From positions 558,001 through 622,000 of the forward strand of contig NZ_CP035319.1 in the NCBI RefSeq assembly GCF_004328705.1: DNA of 64,000 nucleotides. Direction: 5' to 3'. Source of the DNA: Rhodococcus sp. ABRD24 (GTDB taxonomy: Bacteria > Actinomycetota > Actinomycetes > Mycobacteriales > Mycobacteriaceae). Positions within the stretch are counted from its first letter, which is position 1. Each line of letters begins with the position of its first letter. The translations under genes were made by a program, and so were the position numbers. Positions 39,787 through 48,007 of this stretch are shown in pieces. Below the pieces are notes generated by a model. That model saw only the letters and a list, made by a program, of their open reading frames with translations. It had not been told where the DNA came from and did no database searches.

Positions 39787-41220
39787 ATGACTGTCTTGGC
39801 CCCAGCGACGCACTCCGAAGCATCGACCGACCCACGCGATCCGCTCACGCGCCTCGCTAATCTCTTCGATGCCGGTACCGTCGTTCCCCTACATCCCCGC
39901 GACAAGTCCGGTGTGCTCGCTGCATCGGGTGAGATCGACGGCGTTCGCACCATCGCCTACTGCTCCGACGCCACCGTCATGGGCGGCGCCATGGGTGTCG
40001 AAGGCTGTGAGCACATCGTCGCTGCCATCGACACCGCCATAGCCGAGAAGGCACCTGTCGTCGGCCTGTGGCATTCCGGCGGCGCACGCCTGGCCGAGGG
40101 CGTCGAAGCCCTCCATGCTGTCGGTCTGGTCTTCGAGGCAATGGTCCGCGCGTCCGGGCTGGTCCCGCAGATCTCCGTCGTACTCGGCTTCGCTGCCGGC
40201 GGCGCCGCCTACGGCCCCGCACTCACCGACGTCGTGATCATGGCCCCCGAGGGCCGTGTGTTCGTCACCGGTCCCGACGTCGTCAAGAGCGTGACCGGCG
40301 AGCAGGTCGACATGGCCTCCCTCGGCGGTCCGGACACCCACACCAAGAAGTCCGGCGTCGCGCACATCGCTGCCAGTGACGAGAACGACGCCTATCACCG
40401 CGCTCGCCGCCTGGTGTCGATGTTCTGCGAGCAGGGACAGTTCGACCTCGCTGCCGCAGCGCACGGCGATACCGACCTGCGCGCGCTGATGCCAGAGTCG
40501 GCCAAGCGCGCATACGACGTGCGCCCGATCGTGCACGAGCTGCTCGACAACGTCGAAGGCGAGTCGAGCTTCGAAGAGCTGCAAGGCAACTGGGCTCGCA
40601 GCATCGTCACCGGTGTGGGCCGCCTCGGCGGCCGTACTGTCGGCGTCATCGCGAACAACCCGCTACGCCTCGGCGGCTGCCTCAACTCTGAGAGCGCCGA
40701 GAAGTCCGCTCGCTTCGTCCGACTTTGCGACGCATTCGGCATCCCCCTCGTCGTGATCGTCGACGTCCCCGGCTACCTGCCCGGCGTCAGCCAGGAGTGG
40801 GACGGCGTGGTACGCCGCGGCGCGAAGCTGCTGCACGCGTTCGCCGAAGCCACCGTTCCTCGCGTCACACTGGTCACCCGCAAGATCTACGGCGGTGCCT
40901 ACATCGCAATGAACTCGCGGGCACTGGGCGCCACCGCGGTCTACGCGTGGCCCGAGTCCGAGGTCGCGGTGATGGGTGCGAAGGCTGCCGTCGGCATCCT
41001 GCACAAGCGCGCCCTGGCAGCCGCACCGGAGGAGGAGCGCGAGGCACTGCACGATCGCCTGGCCGCCGAGCACGAGGCGATCGCCGGCGGCGTCGGCCGT
41101 GCGATCTCGATCGGTGTCGTCGACGAGACAATCGATCCCGCCAAGACGCGCAGCGTCATCACAGCGGCCCTCGCCGCGGCCCCGGCCAACCGCGGAAGGC
41201 ACAAGAACATCCCGCTGTAA
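39787..41220 (+). CDS. accD6: Acyl-CoA carboxylase beta subunit AccD6
   Basis: Carboxyltransferase subunit that makes malonyl-CoA for FAS-I and FAS-II. The 477 residues run from ATG 39787, with AGGAGG-type sequence six bases upstream. Motifs include ARLAEGVEAL, SVVLGFAAGGAAYGPALTD (oxyanion hole) and IVDVPGYLPGVSQEWDG with KIYGGAYIAMNSRALGA (biotin-side pocket). Last gene of the FAS-II operon; a hairpin terminator follows 16 bases downstream. Confidence 0.95.
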   Translation: MTVLAPATHSEASTDPRDPLTRLANLFDAGTVVPLHPRDKSGVLAASGEIDGVRTIAYCSDATVMGGAMGVEGCEHIVAAIDTAIAEKAPVVGLWHSGGARLAEGVEALHAVGLVFEAMVRASGLVPQISVVLGFAAGGAAYGPALTDVVIMAPEGRVFVTGPDVVKSVTGEQVDMASLGGPDTHTKKSGVAHIAASDENDAYHRARRLVSMFCEQGQFDLAAAAHGDTDLRALMPESAKRAYDVRPIVHELLDNVEGESSFEELQGNWARSIVTGVGRLGGRTVGVIANNPLRLGGCLNSESAEKSARFVRLCDAFGIPLVVIVDVPGYLPGVSQEWDGVVRRGAKLLHAFAEATVPRVTLVTRKIYGGAYIAMNSRALGATAVYAWPESEVAVMGAKAAVGILHKRALAAAPEEEREALHDRLAAEHEAIAGGVGRAISIGVVDETIDPAKTRSVITAALAAAPANRGRHKNIPL

Positions 41221-41236
41221 GCCGACCGAACCGCTG

Positions 41237-41265
41237 AAGGGGCTCCGCTATGCGCGGAGCCCCTT
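41237..41265 (+). terminator. Terminator of the FAS-II operon
   Basis: Perfect 12-bp arms (41237-41248 and 41254-41265) with a 5-base loop. It also lies 29 bases past the convergent secreted-protein gene stop, so it may serve both. Confidence 0.8.
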
Positions 41266-41293
41266 CGCGTTTCGCGTGGTGCGGCACGGTCGG

Positions 41294-42046
41294 TCAGCTA
41301 CCGAGGCTGCCCGCTACGCTCCCGACAATGCCTGTCAAGCTTCCGACAATGTCGGAACTCCCCAGGCTCCCCAAGCTTCCCGGGGTCGGATCGGGACTGA
41401 AATCCCAATTGGTGCAGCCGAATTGCAGGGAGTCCACGTTCGACGTGCTGCCACCCTGACCGGTGCCGACGTTCACCCCGTACGCGAAGATCAACGCATT
41501 GGGATTGGCCGCCTTGATCTGGGACAGCGGAACGGGATTCGCCTGCCCACCGGTGGCACCCGCAATCGACTGTGTGCTCCACCAATTCCCGTTCTCGAGA
41601 TTGGTCAGACCCACCCATCCCGGGGTCGGTCCGTTGGGAATCCCGGACCAGACGAGCGATGTGAATCCCAGTGGGCTGCCGTCAGTCCGGTTAGCTCCCA
41701 CCACTTTCAGCTGATAGGACGCCGATCCACCGGCCGAGGTGTTGACCCGGTACCCGAGGGTGGTTGCGCCCGCCAGCGGCACCAGCAGACGCTGGTAGTA
41801 GTCCACCTTCTGGGTGTTGTCCGTCACGCTCAACTCGATCGAGCCGTCGTCGACGGCGCCGGGTGGCCCTTCGACGAACTCAGGAGCCGTCCCGTCGAGT
41901 GGAGCCCAACCCCGCTGAGACGACGGGTGCACCGACTGGGTCCCACATCCGCCGATCTGAGCATCGGCCGCGGGCGGTACCATCACCCCCGCCATCACCG
42001 CTGCCGTCGCCGCCGTTCCCGCAAACACTCTACGCAATTTGGTCAT
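41294..42046 (-). CDS. Secreted protein, unknown function
   Basis: A 250-residue protein from ATG 42046, with GGAGGGG nine bases upstream. The signal peptide (MTKLRRVFAGTAATAAVMAG, cleavage after ADA) gives a mature secreted protein starting QIGGCGTQS. The body contains YYQRLLVPLAGATTLGYRVN, a beta-rich segment and ALIFAYGVNVGTGQGG, and it ends in a low-complexity Gly/Ser tail (GSLGSLGSSDIVGSL). The pattern suggests a cell-wall-associated actinobacterial protein; I do not recognise a catalytic site. Confidence 0.75.
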   Translation of the reverse strand: MTKLRRVFAGTAATAAVMAGVMVPPAADAQIGGCGTQSVHPSSQRGWAPLDGTAPEFVEGPPGAVDDGSIELSVTDNTQKVDYYQRLLVPLAGATTLGYRVNTSAGGSASYQLKVVGANRTDGSPLGFTSLVWSGIPNGPTPGWVGLTNLENGNWWSTQSIAGATGGQANPVPLSQIKAANPNALIFAYGVNVGTGQGGSTSNVDSLQFGCTNWDFSPDPTPGSLGSLGSSDIVGSLTGIVGSVAGSLGS

Positions 42047-42367
42047 TCCACGCCCCTCCGAAAGAATTCGAGAAGTCATCGAACTGTCGATTCGCACGTC
42101 GACAACCCCACAATGACGACCGCCGGGTTGAGACGTTCCACGTACTTCCGACCACGCGTAACAAGGGACGGTATCGGCACTACCTCGCGATCGTGACACG
42201 ATTCGCGGAATTGGCACTAACCCATATCTCGGTGATCTCTTCGAGAACGCATGAATTGCACTGAGGTACAACACTATTCACGCCAAATTCGGACAGCCGT
42301 CCATTTGACTTGATTCCATTGTGCAACAAGAGAATTCAATCAGTCATGCGCGGAGATCCGCATTCGC
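42047..42367. other. Intergenic region upstream of the secreted protein
   Basis: About 320 bp with lower GC than its surroundings. It holds the secreted protein's promoter and the end of the DUF3145 transcript. No gene, RNA or clear hairpin was recognised. Confidence 0.5.
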
Positions 42368-42880
42368 TCAGCCCACGTCGCGGCGCAACCAGGTCACTTC
42401 TGCGCCCTCACCGCCGCTGCGGTACGGCTCGAGAGCCTCGTCCCACCGCGTGCCCAGTGCGTGCTCGACAGCCACCGCGAGATCCCCACTCCCCTGCGCC
42501 AGCATGGTTCGCAGCCGCATCTCGCCGACCACGATGTCACCGTTGGCGCTCGTCGATCCCCGCCACAGACCGAGCCCGGGTACGTGGCTGAATCGCTCGC
42601 CGTCGACGCCCTGACTCGGATCCTCGGTGACCTCGAAGTACAGCAAGGGCCAGGCTCGCAAGGCGCCAGCGAGCCGAGAACCGGTGCCGACGGGGCCCAC
42701 CCAGTCACAAGTTGCGCGAAGTGTGCCAGCGGAAGCGGGCTGGGCCGTCCAGCGAAGATTGGCGTGGGCGTCGAGAATCGCGGTCAGTGCCCACTCGACG
42801 TGCGGACACAGCGCAGCCGGCGACGAGTGGACGTAGATCACTCCAGTCGTCGCATCCGCAAACTGGTTCAACGAGCGCAC
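42368..42880 (-). CDS. DUF3145 family protein
   Basis: A 170-residue protein starting at GTG 42880 with GGAGGTG eight bases upstream. The N-terminal block NQFADATTGVIYVHSSPAAL and CPHVEWALTAIL identify the actinobacterial DUF3145 family. Later blocks are GTLRATCDWVGPVGTGSRLA and WPLLYFEVTEDPSQGVDGER. Conserved in mycolic-acid bacteria near lipid genes; function unknown. Confidence 0.85.
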   Translation of the reverse strand: MRSLNQFADATTGVIYVHSSPAALCPHVEWALTAILDAHANLRWTAQPASAGTLRATCDWVGPVGTGSRLAGALRAWPLLYFEVTEDPSQGVDGERFSHVPGLGLWRGSTSANGDIVVGEMRLRTMLAQGSGDLAVAVEHALGTRWDEALEPYRSGGEGAEVTWLRRDVG

Positions 42881-43023
42881 TGCAACACCTCCAGCTTCGA
42901 CGAGGACGTCTTCCCCAACGGCCTCGATCGGTCAGCTGTCTGCGCCGCAGCACGACACAACGTCGACCAGTGTGCCCTGTGATGCCACTGTTACGCCAGT
43001 GATAGCAGAAAATTGACCTGGGT

Positions 43024-43839
43024 TCAGCTCCGCAACTCGTCGACGACGCCATCGCTGAGCTCCGGCCACAGGGGCTTGGCCCAGTCACCGAAAGCGTGGT
43101 CGGTGAGTACGACGCACGCCGCATCCGCCCTCGGGTCGACCCAGAGGAAGGTTCCGGACTGACCGAAGTGCCCGTAAGTGACCGGCGAGTTGCGGGTGCC
43201 GGTCCAATGCGGGTTCTTGCCGTCCCGAATCTCGAAGCCCAGACCCCAGTCGTTGGGACGCTGCGCTCCGTAGCCTGGCAGCAACCCGGCAAGGCCCGGG
43301 AACTGCACGCTGGTGGCCTCGGTGTGTGTCTGCGGCGAGATCAGCGTCGGCCGCAGCAGTTCGGTAGCAAATGCCGAGAGATCGGCTGTGCTCGCCTGCG
43401 CGCCGTGACCGGCGGGCCCGACAAGGGCGGCGTTCGCCATCCCGAGCGGCACGAACACGGCCTCGGCCACGTAGTCGGCGAACCCGATGCCCGTCTCCGT
43501 CTCGACGACCTCGGCCAGCACCTCGAACCCCGCGCTCGAGTAGATCCGCTTGGTACCGGCTTCTGCCTGTACCGTGCGCTCAGCGAACGCCAGTCCGGAC
43601 GCGTGAGCCAGCAGGTGCCGCACTGTGGCCCCGGGCGGACCCGCGGGCTGGTCCAGTTCGATGGCGCCCTCCTCCACGGCGACGAGTGCGGCGTAGGCGC
43701 ACAGCAGCTTGGTCACCGACGCCAGCGGATACACCCGCTGCTGGTCGCCGAAACGACTGACGCCTCGGCCACCGTCGCGTACGACGGCCGCCGAGGCGTT
43801 GTCCACCGGCCATTGCCCGATCCGATCGAGAGTCTGCAC
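43024..43839 (-). CDS. Serine hydrolase of the beta-lactamase/penicillin-binding family
   Basis: A 271-residue class C-type fold: SxxK motif in YPLASVTKLLCAYAALV, tyrosine motif YSSAG, and a late GHFGQSGTFLWV (HxG-type third motif). There is no signal peptide, so it is probably cytosolic; esterase or carboxypeptidase activity is likely but the substrate cannot be told. The start is GTG 43839. Confidence 0.86.
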   Translation of the reverse strand: MQTLDRIGQWPVDNASAAVVRDGGRGVSRFGDQQRVYPLASVTKLLCAYAALVAVEEGAIELDQPAGPPGATVRHLLAHASGLAFAERTVQAEAGTKRIYSSAGFEVLAEVVETETGIGFADYVAEAVFVPLGMANAALVGPAGHGAQASTADLSAFATELLRPTLISPQTHTEATSVQFPGLAGLLPGYGAQRPNDWGLGFEIRDGKNPHWTGTRNSPVTYGHFGQSGTFLWVDPRADAACVVLTDHAFGDWAKPLWPELSDGVVDELRS

Positions 43840-43873
43840 CCGATCAGACTACGAGGAGCGTCCGATCAGCAGT

Positions 43874-45001
43874 TCACCAGTCCGCTTCGGTGTAGCGGAC
43901 GACACCACGGATGTTCTTGCCGTCGAGCATGTCCCGGTAGCCGTCGTTGACCTGCTCGAGCGAGTAGGTGTTGGTGATCATGTCCTCGAGATTGAGCAGG
44001 CCGGCCCGGTACAGGTTCAGCAGGTTCGGGATGTCCACGCGGGCGTTGCAGCCACCGAAGATGTTGCCCTGCAGGTCCTTCTGCAGCATCGCGAACAGGA
44101 AGGAGTTGAGCTTGACGTCCATGTCCGCCATGTGGCCCATCGCGGTGATGACGCAGCGACCGTTCTTGGCAGTCAGCGTGAGGGCCGGGTCGACGTACTC
44201 GCCCTTCATCTCGCCGACCGTGATGATCGTCTTCTGGCACATCCGGCCCCAGGTGATCTCCATGATCGGCGCGATCGCCTCCTCCATCGAGGCGAAGGCG
44301 TGTGTGGCACCGAACTTGAGTGCCTGCTCGCGCTTGAACGGAACCGGGTCGATCGCGAACACGTGGCGTGCGCCCGATGCGACGGCACCCTGCAGTGCGC
44401 TCATGCCGACACCGCCGATGCCGATGATGGCAACCGAGTCACCGGCCTTGACGTCGGCGACGTTCGTGGCCGAACCCCATCCGGTCGGGACACCGCAGCC
44501 CACCAGCGCCGCAAGCTCGAACGGAATGTCCTTCTCGATCTTCACCGCCTGGGACTCGTGCACAGTCATGTACGGCGAGAAGGTGCCGAGCAGGCACATC
44601 GGGATGACATTCTGGCCGCGCGCCTGGATACGGTGGGTACCGTCGGCGATCGCCTGACCACTGAGCAGCCCCATGCCCAGATCGCACAGGTTCGAATGGC
44701 CCGACGAACACGACGGGCAGCGACCACAGGCCGGGATGAACGAGAGGACGACGTGGTCGCCCACCTCGAGGTCCTTGACACCCTCGCCGACCTTGGTGAT
44801 CACACCCGCGCCCTCGTGGCCACCCATCGCAGGGTAGGACGGCATCGGCGTCGCACCGGTGACGATGTGGTGGTCGGAGTGGCACATGCCGGCGGCTTCC
44901 ATGCGGATCTGCACCTCGCCGGCAACCGGATCACCGAGCTCGATCTCCTCGATCGACCACTTCTCGTTGATGCCCCACAGCAACGCACCCTTGGTCTTCA
45001 T
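43874..45001 (-). CDS. NDMA-dependent zinc alcohol dehydrogenase
   Basis: A 375-residue class III-like zinc ADH: catalytic-zinc region GMCHSDHHIVTG and GGHEGAGVI, structural zinc CGRCPSCSSGHSNLC, and Rossmann motif IGIGGVGMSALQGA. Sequence and length fit the actinobacterial NDMA-dependent enzyme with tightly bound NAD, which oxidises alcohols using an unusual electron acceptor (mycofactocin-linked in relatives). A KstR-like palindrome 61 bp upstream suggests control with sterol/lipid catabolism. Confidence 0.92.
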   Translation of the reverse strand: MKTKGALLWGINEKWSIEEIELGDPVAGEVQIRMEAAGMCHSDHHIVTGATPMPSYPAMGGHEGAGVITKVGEGVKDLEVGDHVVLSFIPACGRCPSCSSGHSNLCDLGMGLLSGQAIADGTHRIQARGQNVIPMCLLGTFSPYMTVHESQAVKIEKDIPFELAALVGCGVPTGWGSATNVADVKAGDSVAIIGIGGVGMSALQGAVASGARHVFAIDPVPFKREQALKFGATHAFASMEEAIAPIMEITWGRMCQKTIITVGEMKGEYVDPALTLTAKNGRCVITAMGHMADMDVKLNSFLFAMLQKDLQGNIFGGCNARVDIPNLLNLYRAGLLNLEDMITNTYSLEQVNDGYRDMLDGKNIRGVVRYTEADW

Positions 45002-45061
45002 TACATCCGCCCTTCCGTCCTAACATCCGTTGATGTGACGATAGCCACAAACTGGTCAAAT

Positions 45062-45075
45062 TGAAACACGTTCTA
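45062..45075 (-). promoter_or_regulatory. KstR-like palindrome upstream of the alcohol dehydrogenase
   Basis: On the minus strand the 14-mer TAGAACGTGTTTCA fits the KstR consensus TnnAACnnGTTnnA at every fixed position. It lies beside TTGACA, a possible -35, and 61 bp before the ADH start. Confidence 0.55.
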
Positions 45076-45256
45076 GGTGTCAAGTAACCAATCGACTCAT
45101 TGACCGGGGCATTTCCGCTGGTAAACGCCGGAACTGACGGCGAATTTCACCCCCGACCCCGTCCTCTCGGAGCCCGCGCGGCGGGATTCGCACACGCAGA
45201 ATGGAGAGCCATCGAGAGCCCCTCAGCCGACACCGATTTCTGGTATCCGATGCACC

Positions 45257-45790
45257 TCAGGCGCGGAGACTCGAGGCGAGGTTGCGCATGAGCTCGCCGA
45301 CGCGCCCTCCTCCGGGAGGCGCGGCGGGCAGTCGGCCGAGCACTGCGGTGACCGCTGACGGCGCATGACGGCCCGCCCACTCGAGGGACGCCGCGCCGGC
45401 GCTCCGTTCGTCTCCAGACGCCAGTTCTTCAGCTCGCGCCGCGTGAGCGGCCGATCCGAGAATGTGTTTCACCTGATGAGCACTTGCCAAGGGGTGCAGA
45501 AATGCGGCGGCGGCAGCGTGACTGGCCGCCCGCGCCGCGTCGGCCGCCGCGGGTGACGTGGCCTCTCGGGCCGCCTCGAGCGCCCCCCACGCGCTCCGCC
45601 GCAGAGCGTTCGTCCTCCGGTCCCCGTCGGCGAAAGCTCGTGCGGCATCGATAGCGTCACGAGGGCGCGTGTCGTCAGGGCGATTCTGTTCGAAGAGCGA
45701 GAGCACCCTGCGCGCACAATCAGCTGCGTAGCCCGCGATGTCGCGGAGTTCCTGTTCGCTCAGCTCGATCGGATCCCGCTCGGTCGGCAC
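45257..45790 (-). CDS. Imm5-like putative immunity protein
   Basis: A 177-residue helical, alanine-rich protein. The opening ELSEQELRDIAGYAADCARR and LFEQNRPDDTRPRDAIDAAR followed by repeated Ala-rich helices (SHAAAAAFLHPLASAHQVKH) is the pattern of the actinobacterial Imm5-like family, often misannotated as SbcC. No toxin partner lies next to it. I chose GTG 45790; ATG 45832 extends it without a ribosome site, and longer starts read through the att repeat. It sits directly beside the left att site of the element. Confidence 0.65.
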   Translation of the reverse strand: MPTERDPIELSEQELRDIAGYAADCARRVLSLFEQNRPDDTRPRDAIDAARAFADGDRRTNALRRSAWGALEAAREATSPAAADAARAASHAAAAAFLHPLASAHQVKHILGSAAHAARAEELASGDERSAGAASLEWAGRHAPSAVTAVLGRLPAAPPGGGRVGELMRNLASSLRA

Positions 45791-45848
45791 GGCCCAACCC
45801 TGCCACACGTCGCCAGAACGCCTGCCCAACATGCGAAAGGTCTCAACT

Positions 45849-45888
45849 GTGGGGCGGGCGGGGCTCGAACCCGCGACCAATGGATTAT
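45849..45888. repeat. Left attachment site: duplicated 3' half of the CAT-anticodon tRNA
   Basis: Forty bases identical to 55552-55591, covering the tRNA 3' end, T-arm and anticodon region (for example GGGGCTCGAACCCGCGACC). Beyond 45888 the identity stops, so only a 3' tRNA fragment is present here. It marks one end of the integrated element. Confidence 0.92.
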
Positions 45889-46156
45889 CGAACGGGGGTG
45901 GCCAATAGACCCCACTGATTCTCGTTACTTGTTGCGTGCCAGTGCAGTTCGACGAACCACCGCCCCGATGTTATTCCGCCCGTTCCCAGCGAATCTCACT
46001 CATAAACGCTGAATAAGCGATGGGTTCGCCCCACTCAGAGATCATTGCACGAGGGCGTGCCGACGACCAGGCGGCGAGTCAGTACCCACCTCCCTGTTCC
46101 TAGAAGTCCCTTCTGCGAGAATCTGCCAAGGCAATCTCGGAACCAGGGGGCGTTTG
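45889..46156. other. Element end between the left att site and the cargo gene
   Basis: About 270 bp without a recognisable gene; it presumably holds the cargo gene promoter and possibly integrase arm sites. No clear repeats were seen. Confidence 0.5.
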
Positions 46157-47335
46157 ATGGGCAAGAGCGGGAAGCGGAACCGTCGAGCACGGAAGCCGGT
46201 CACAACGACAAACTTGCACATCTCGGTTGCGAACGCCTCCAGCAACCGGGCCTTTAACCTCCGCGATGAGATTCGCCAGTCTCAAGCCGCGCTGCTTTAC
46301 GCGGACTCCGTGACGCTCATCAGTCCCCGCGCCAACCTCATTCATTCGGTTGCGGCGATCGAGGACGCGAAAGACCTCGAAATGTTCCAACTGCTGTTGG
46401 ACGTGGCCCCTCACTACGCGCCGGACGCAGTCCCTCAGCTCCAGGAGTTTCTCCACCTCGTTCAATCAGCACCGCCCGATAGCCGACGCGCTCAGTTGCA
46501 GAGGATGGCCGTCAGGTTGCGCCCAATCAGCACCGTGATCCAGGACCGGGTCCGCGACCAGCTTTCAGAGTCGGCATATTCGGAACTGAAGCTGGCGATG
46601 CGGGCCGGCCTACTGACTATCGACAGCCTCCCTGGCGCGGACGTCCGCGACCTCGGAGATGAAGAGATCGCGGAGCGCTACTTTGCCCGGATCCAGGAGA
46701 CCCTCACCTCTGGAAATACCTACCCCTTGTTCGACCACGCTACAAGCAACCTCGTAGCCCTCGGTGTTGAGGCGGGCGTCTTGGCTCCCGTCCCCGCAGC
46801 TCGCCGAAATGGCCGCGACGCCGCGCTCGCGAGTGGCCTATTCGATCAGCTGCCGAACTTCGAACACGCGTCCATGTCCGAAGTTCTCGACATCCGCGAC
46901 GAGCTGCGGAACCCCCTCCAGCGGTTTAGGCAGGGCATCCGAGAAATTTCGAAGGACATCGAGACTGTCCCTGAGAGCCCCGAGTTCGCTCATGAGGTGG
47001 CCGATGCTTGGACTCATCGTGTCGCGCCCGCACTGGCTGAAATCGAGGACGCCATCACAGAAAACACCTCACTGAGAGACCTCGTGCGAAGGGGAATCCA
47101 GGACCCTGCAGGTCTATCAGGCATCGGCGGCCTGGCAGGTTTGGTCGTCGCCGCAGGCCCGGCATCCGGCGCCGCGTCAGCCGCTGCGCTGTTTCTCTCC
47201 AGCACAGTCGCAACTACCGGCCTCGGCGTTGCATCGATACGCGCCACTATGGCACAGCGGGCTGCCACGAAAGAGGCAACCGAGGCGCAGTTCTATTTTC
47301 TGTATGGAGCGAACTCACGCATGGGAAGCAATTAG
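46157..47335 (+). CDS. Unrecognised 392-residue cargo protein of the element
   Basis: The ATG at 46157 has AGGGGG seven bases upstream. The first 20 residues are basic (GKSGKRNRRARKPV). The body is helical and charged (SVAAIEDAKDLEMFQLLLDV, GDEEIAERYFARIQETLTSG, LDIRDELRNPLQRFRQGIRE), and residues about 325-365 are a long Gly/Ala-rich hydrophobic stretch that could form one or two membrane helices (LAGLVVAAGPASGAASAAAL). I recognise no family. The position at the att-distal end, in its own transcription unit facing the head operon, is where phage satellites and prophages often carry defence or fitness genes. A membrane-linked antiphage effector is a guess only. Confidence 0.7.
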   Translation: MGKSGKRNRRARKPVTTTNLHISVANASSNRAFNLRDEIRQSQAALLYADSVTLISPRANLIHSVAAIEDAKDLEMFQLLLDVAPHYAPDAVPQLQEFLHLVQSAPPDSRRAQLQRMAVRLRPISTVIQDRVRDQLSESAYSELKLAMRAGLLTIDSLPGADVRDLGDEEIAERYFARIQETLTSGNTYPLFDHATSNLVALGVEAGVLAPVPAARRNGRDAALASGLFDQLPNFEHASMSEVLDIRDELRNPLQRFRQGIREISKDIETVPESPEFAHEVADAWTHRVAPALAEIEDAITENTSLRDLVRRGIQDPAGLSGIGGLAGLVVAAGPASGAASAAALFLSSTVATTGLGVASIRATMAQRAATKEATEAQFYFLYGANSRMGSN

Positions 47336-47392
47336 TTGCGGTCCGGATGACCCGCAAGGCACCCGTCCGACCCGATCTCGTCAGCGGTGTGG

Positions 47393-47438
47393 AAAAAAAC
47401 GTCGGAGAGAGACGCGCCCTGACTGGCGGCGAGTCAGG
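47393..47438 (-). terminator. Hairpin plus T-run downstream of the head operon
   Basis: CCTGACT and AGTCAGG (47418-47424, 47432-47438) form a 7-bp stem on either strand; seven A bases at 47393-47399 read as T on the minus strand 19 bases beyond. The spacing is not classical, so it is probably a backup terminator. Confidence 0.4.
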
Positions 47439-47489
47439 AGACACGCACCCCCCTTGATGATTTTCGGGGAGGGGTCATCGTGGTGCAGG

Positions 47490-47524
47490 ACGACCCCCGA
47501 GCGGTGAGGGCTCGGGGGTCGTCT
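47490..47524. terminator. Bidirectional terminator between cargo gene and head operon
   Basis: A perfect 14-bp GC stem (47490-47503 and 47511-47524) with a 7-base loop, ten bases beyond the last head-module stop. It can end both converging transcripts. Confidence 0.8.
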
Positions 47525-47533
47525 GGTGTGCGG

Positions 47534-48007
47534 CTAGCGGAACCAGGGGGCGGTTTCGACGACGTCGTTGTCGCCGAAGTCGTCTCCCGTGCCGTAGCCG
47601 ATTTCCTTCATCGGGATGGTGTTGTCCGGGATGGACGCGAGCGTGTCGGCCATCGTGGGGTCGGCCTCGATGAGGTTGAACCAGTGCTTTTCGCGGGAGG
47701 GTGGGATCTTGCCGCGTCGCATGGAGTCGGTCAGCAGGTCGGTGATGTCGCGCTTCCTGGCGGCGGCCGCCAGGACACGGCCTTGCTCGGCGTCGGCCTT
47801 GAGTTGGTCGAGTGCGTTGCGGCCGGCCGATGCGAGGACAGCGGCGGCGGCGACGGCGTTCTCGCTGCCGGGTGCGATGGTGAGTTCTTCGACGGCCACG
47901 ACTACGGTCTCGGCTGCTGTGTCGGCGGCGAGGCCGAGTGCTTCGGTCAGGCGTCCCCAGAGTTCTGCGCTGAGGGTGGTCTCGGTTGCGGTGGTGGTGT
48001 CAGCCAT
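47534..48007 (-). CDS. Capsid scaffold-like protein (C-terminal half of Mu gpI type)
   Basis: A 157-residue protein. An alanine-rich coiled-coil part (GSENAVAAAAVLASAGRNAL, DQLKADAEQGRVLAAAARKR) is followed by DSMRRGKIPPSREKHWFNLI and a short tail ending WFR. This is the layout of the scaffold part that normally forms the C-terminus of Mu gpI-like protease-scaffold proteins in actinobacterial prophages. Here it is a free gene, last in the operon, while the protease is a separate gene at 49791-50417. It overlaps the upstream gene by eight bases. Confidence 0.7.
   Translation of the reverse strand: MADTTTATETTLSAELWGRLTEALGLAADTAAETVVVAVEELTIAPGSENAVAAAAVLASAGRNALDQLKADAEQGRVLAAAARKRDITDLLTDSMRRGKIPPSREKHWFNLIEADPTMADTLASIPDNTIPMKEIGYGTGDDFGDNDVVETAPWFR

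Noticed and set aside
41294..42274. 76-residue extension of the secreted protein
   Set aside because: ATG 42046 has a strong ribosome site and starts a classic signal peptide; the extension has neither.
45849..45888. Second tRNA gene at the left end of the element
   Set aside because: Only the 3' half is present; the D-arm and 5' acceptor strand are missing. It is an att duplication.
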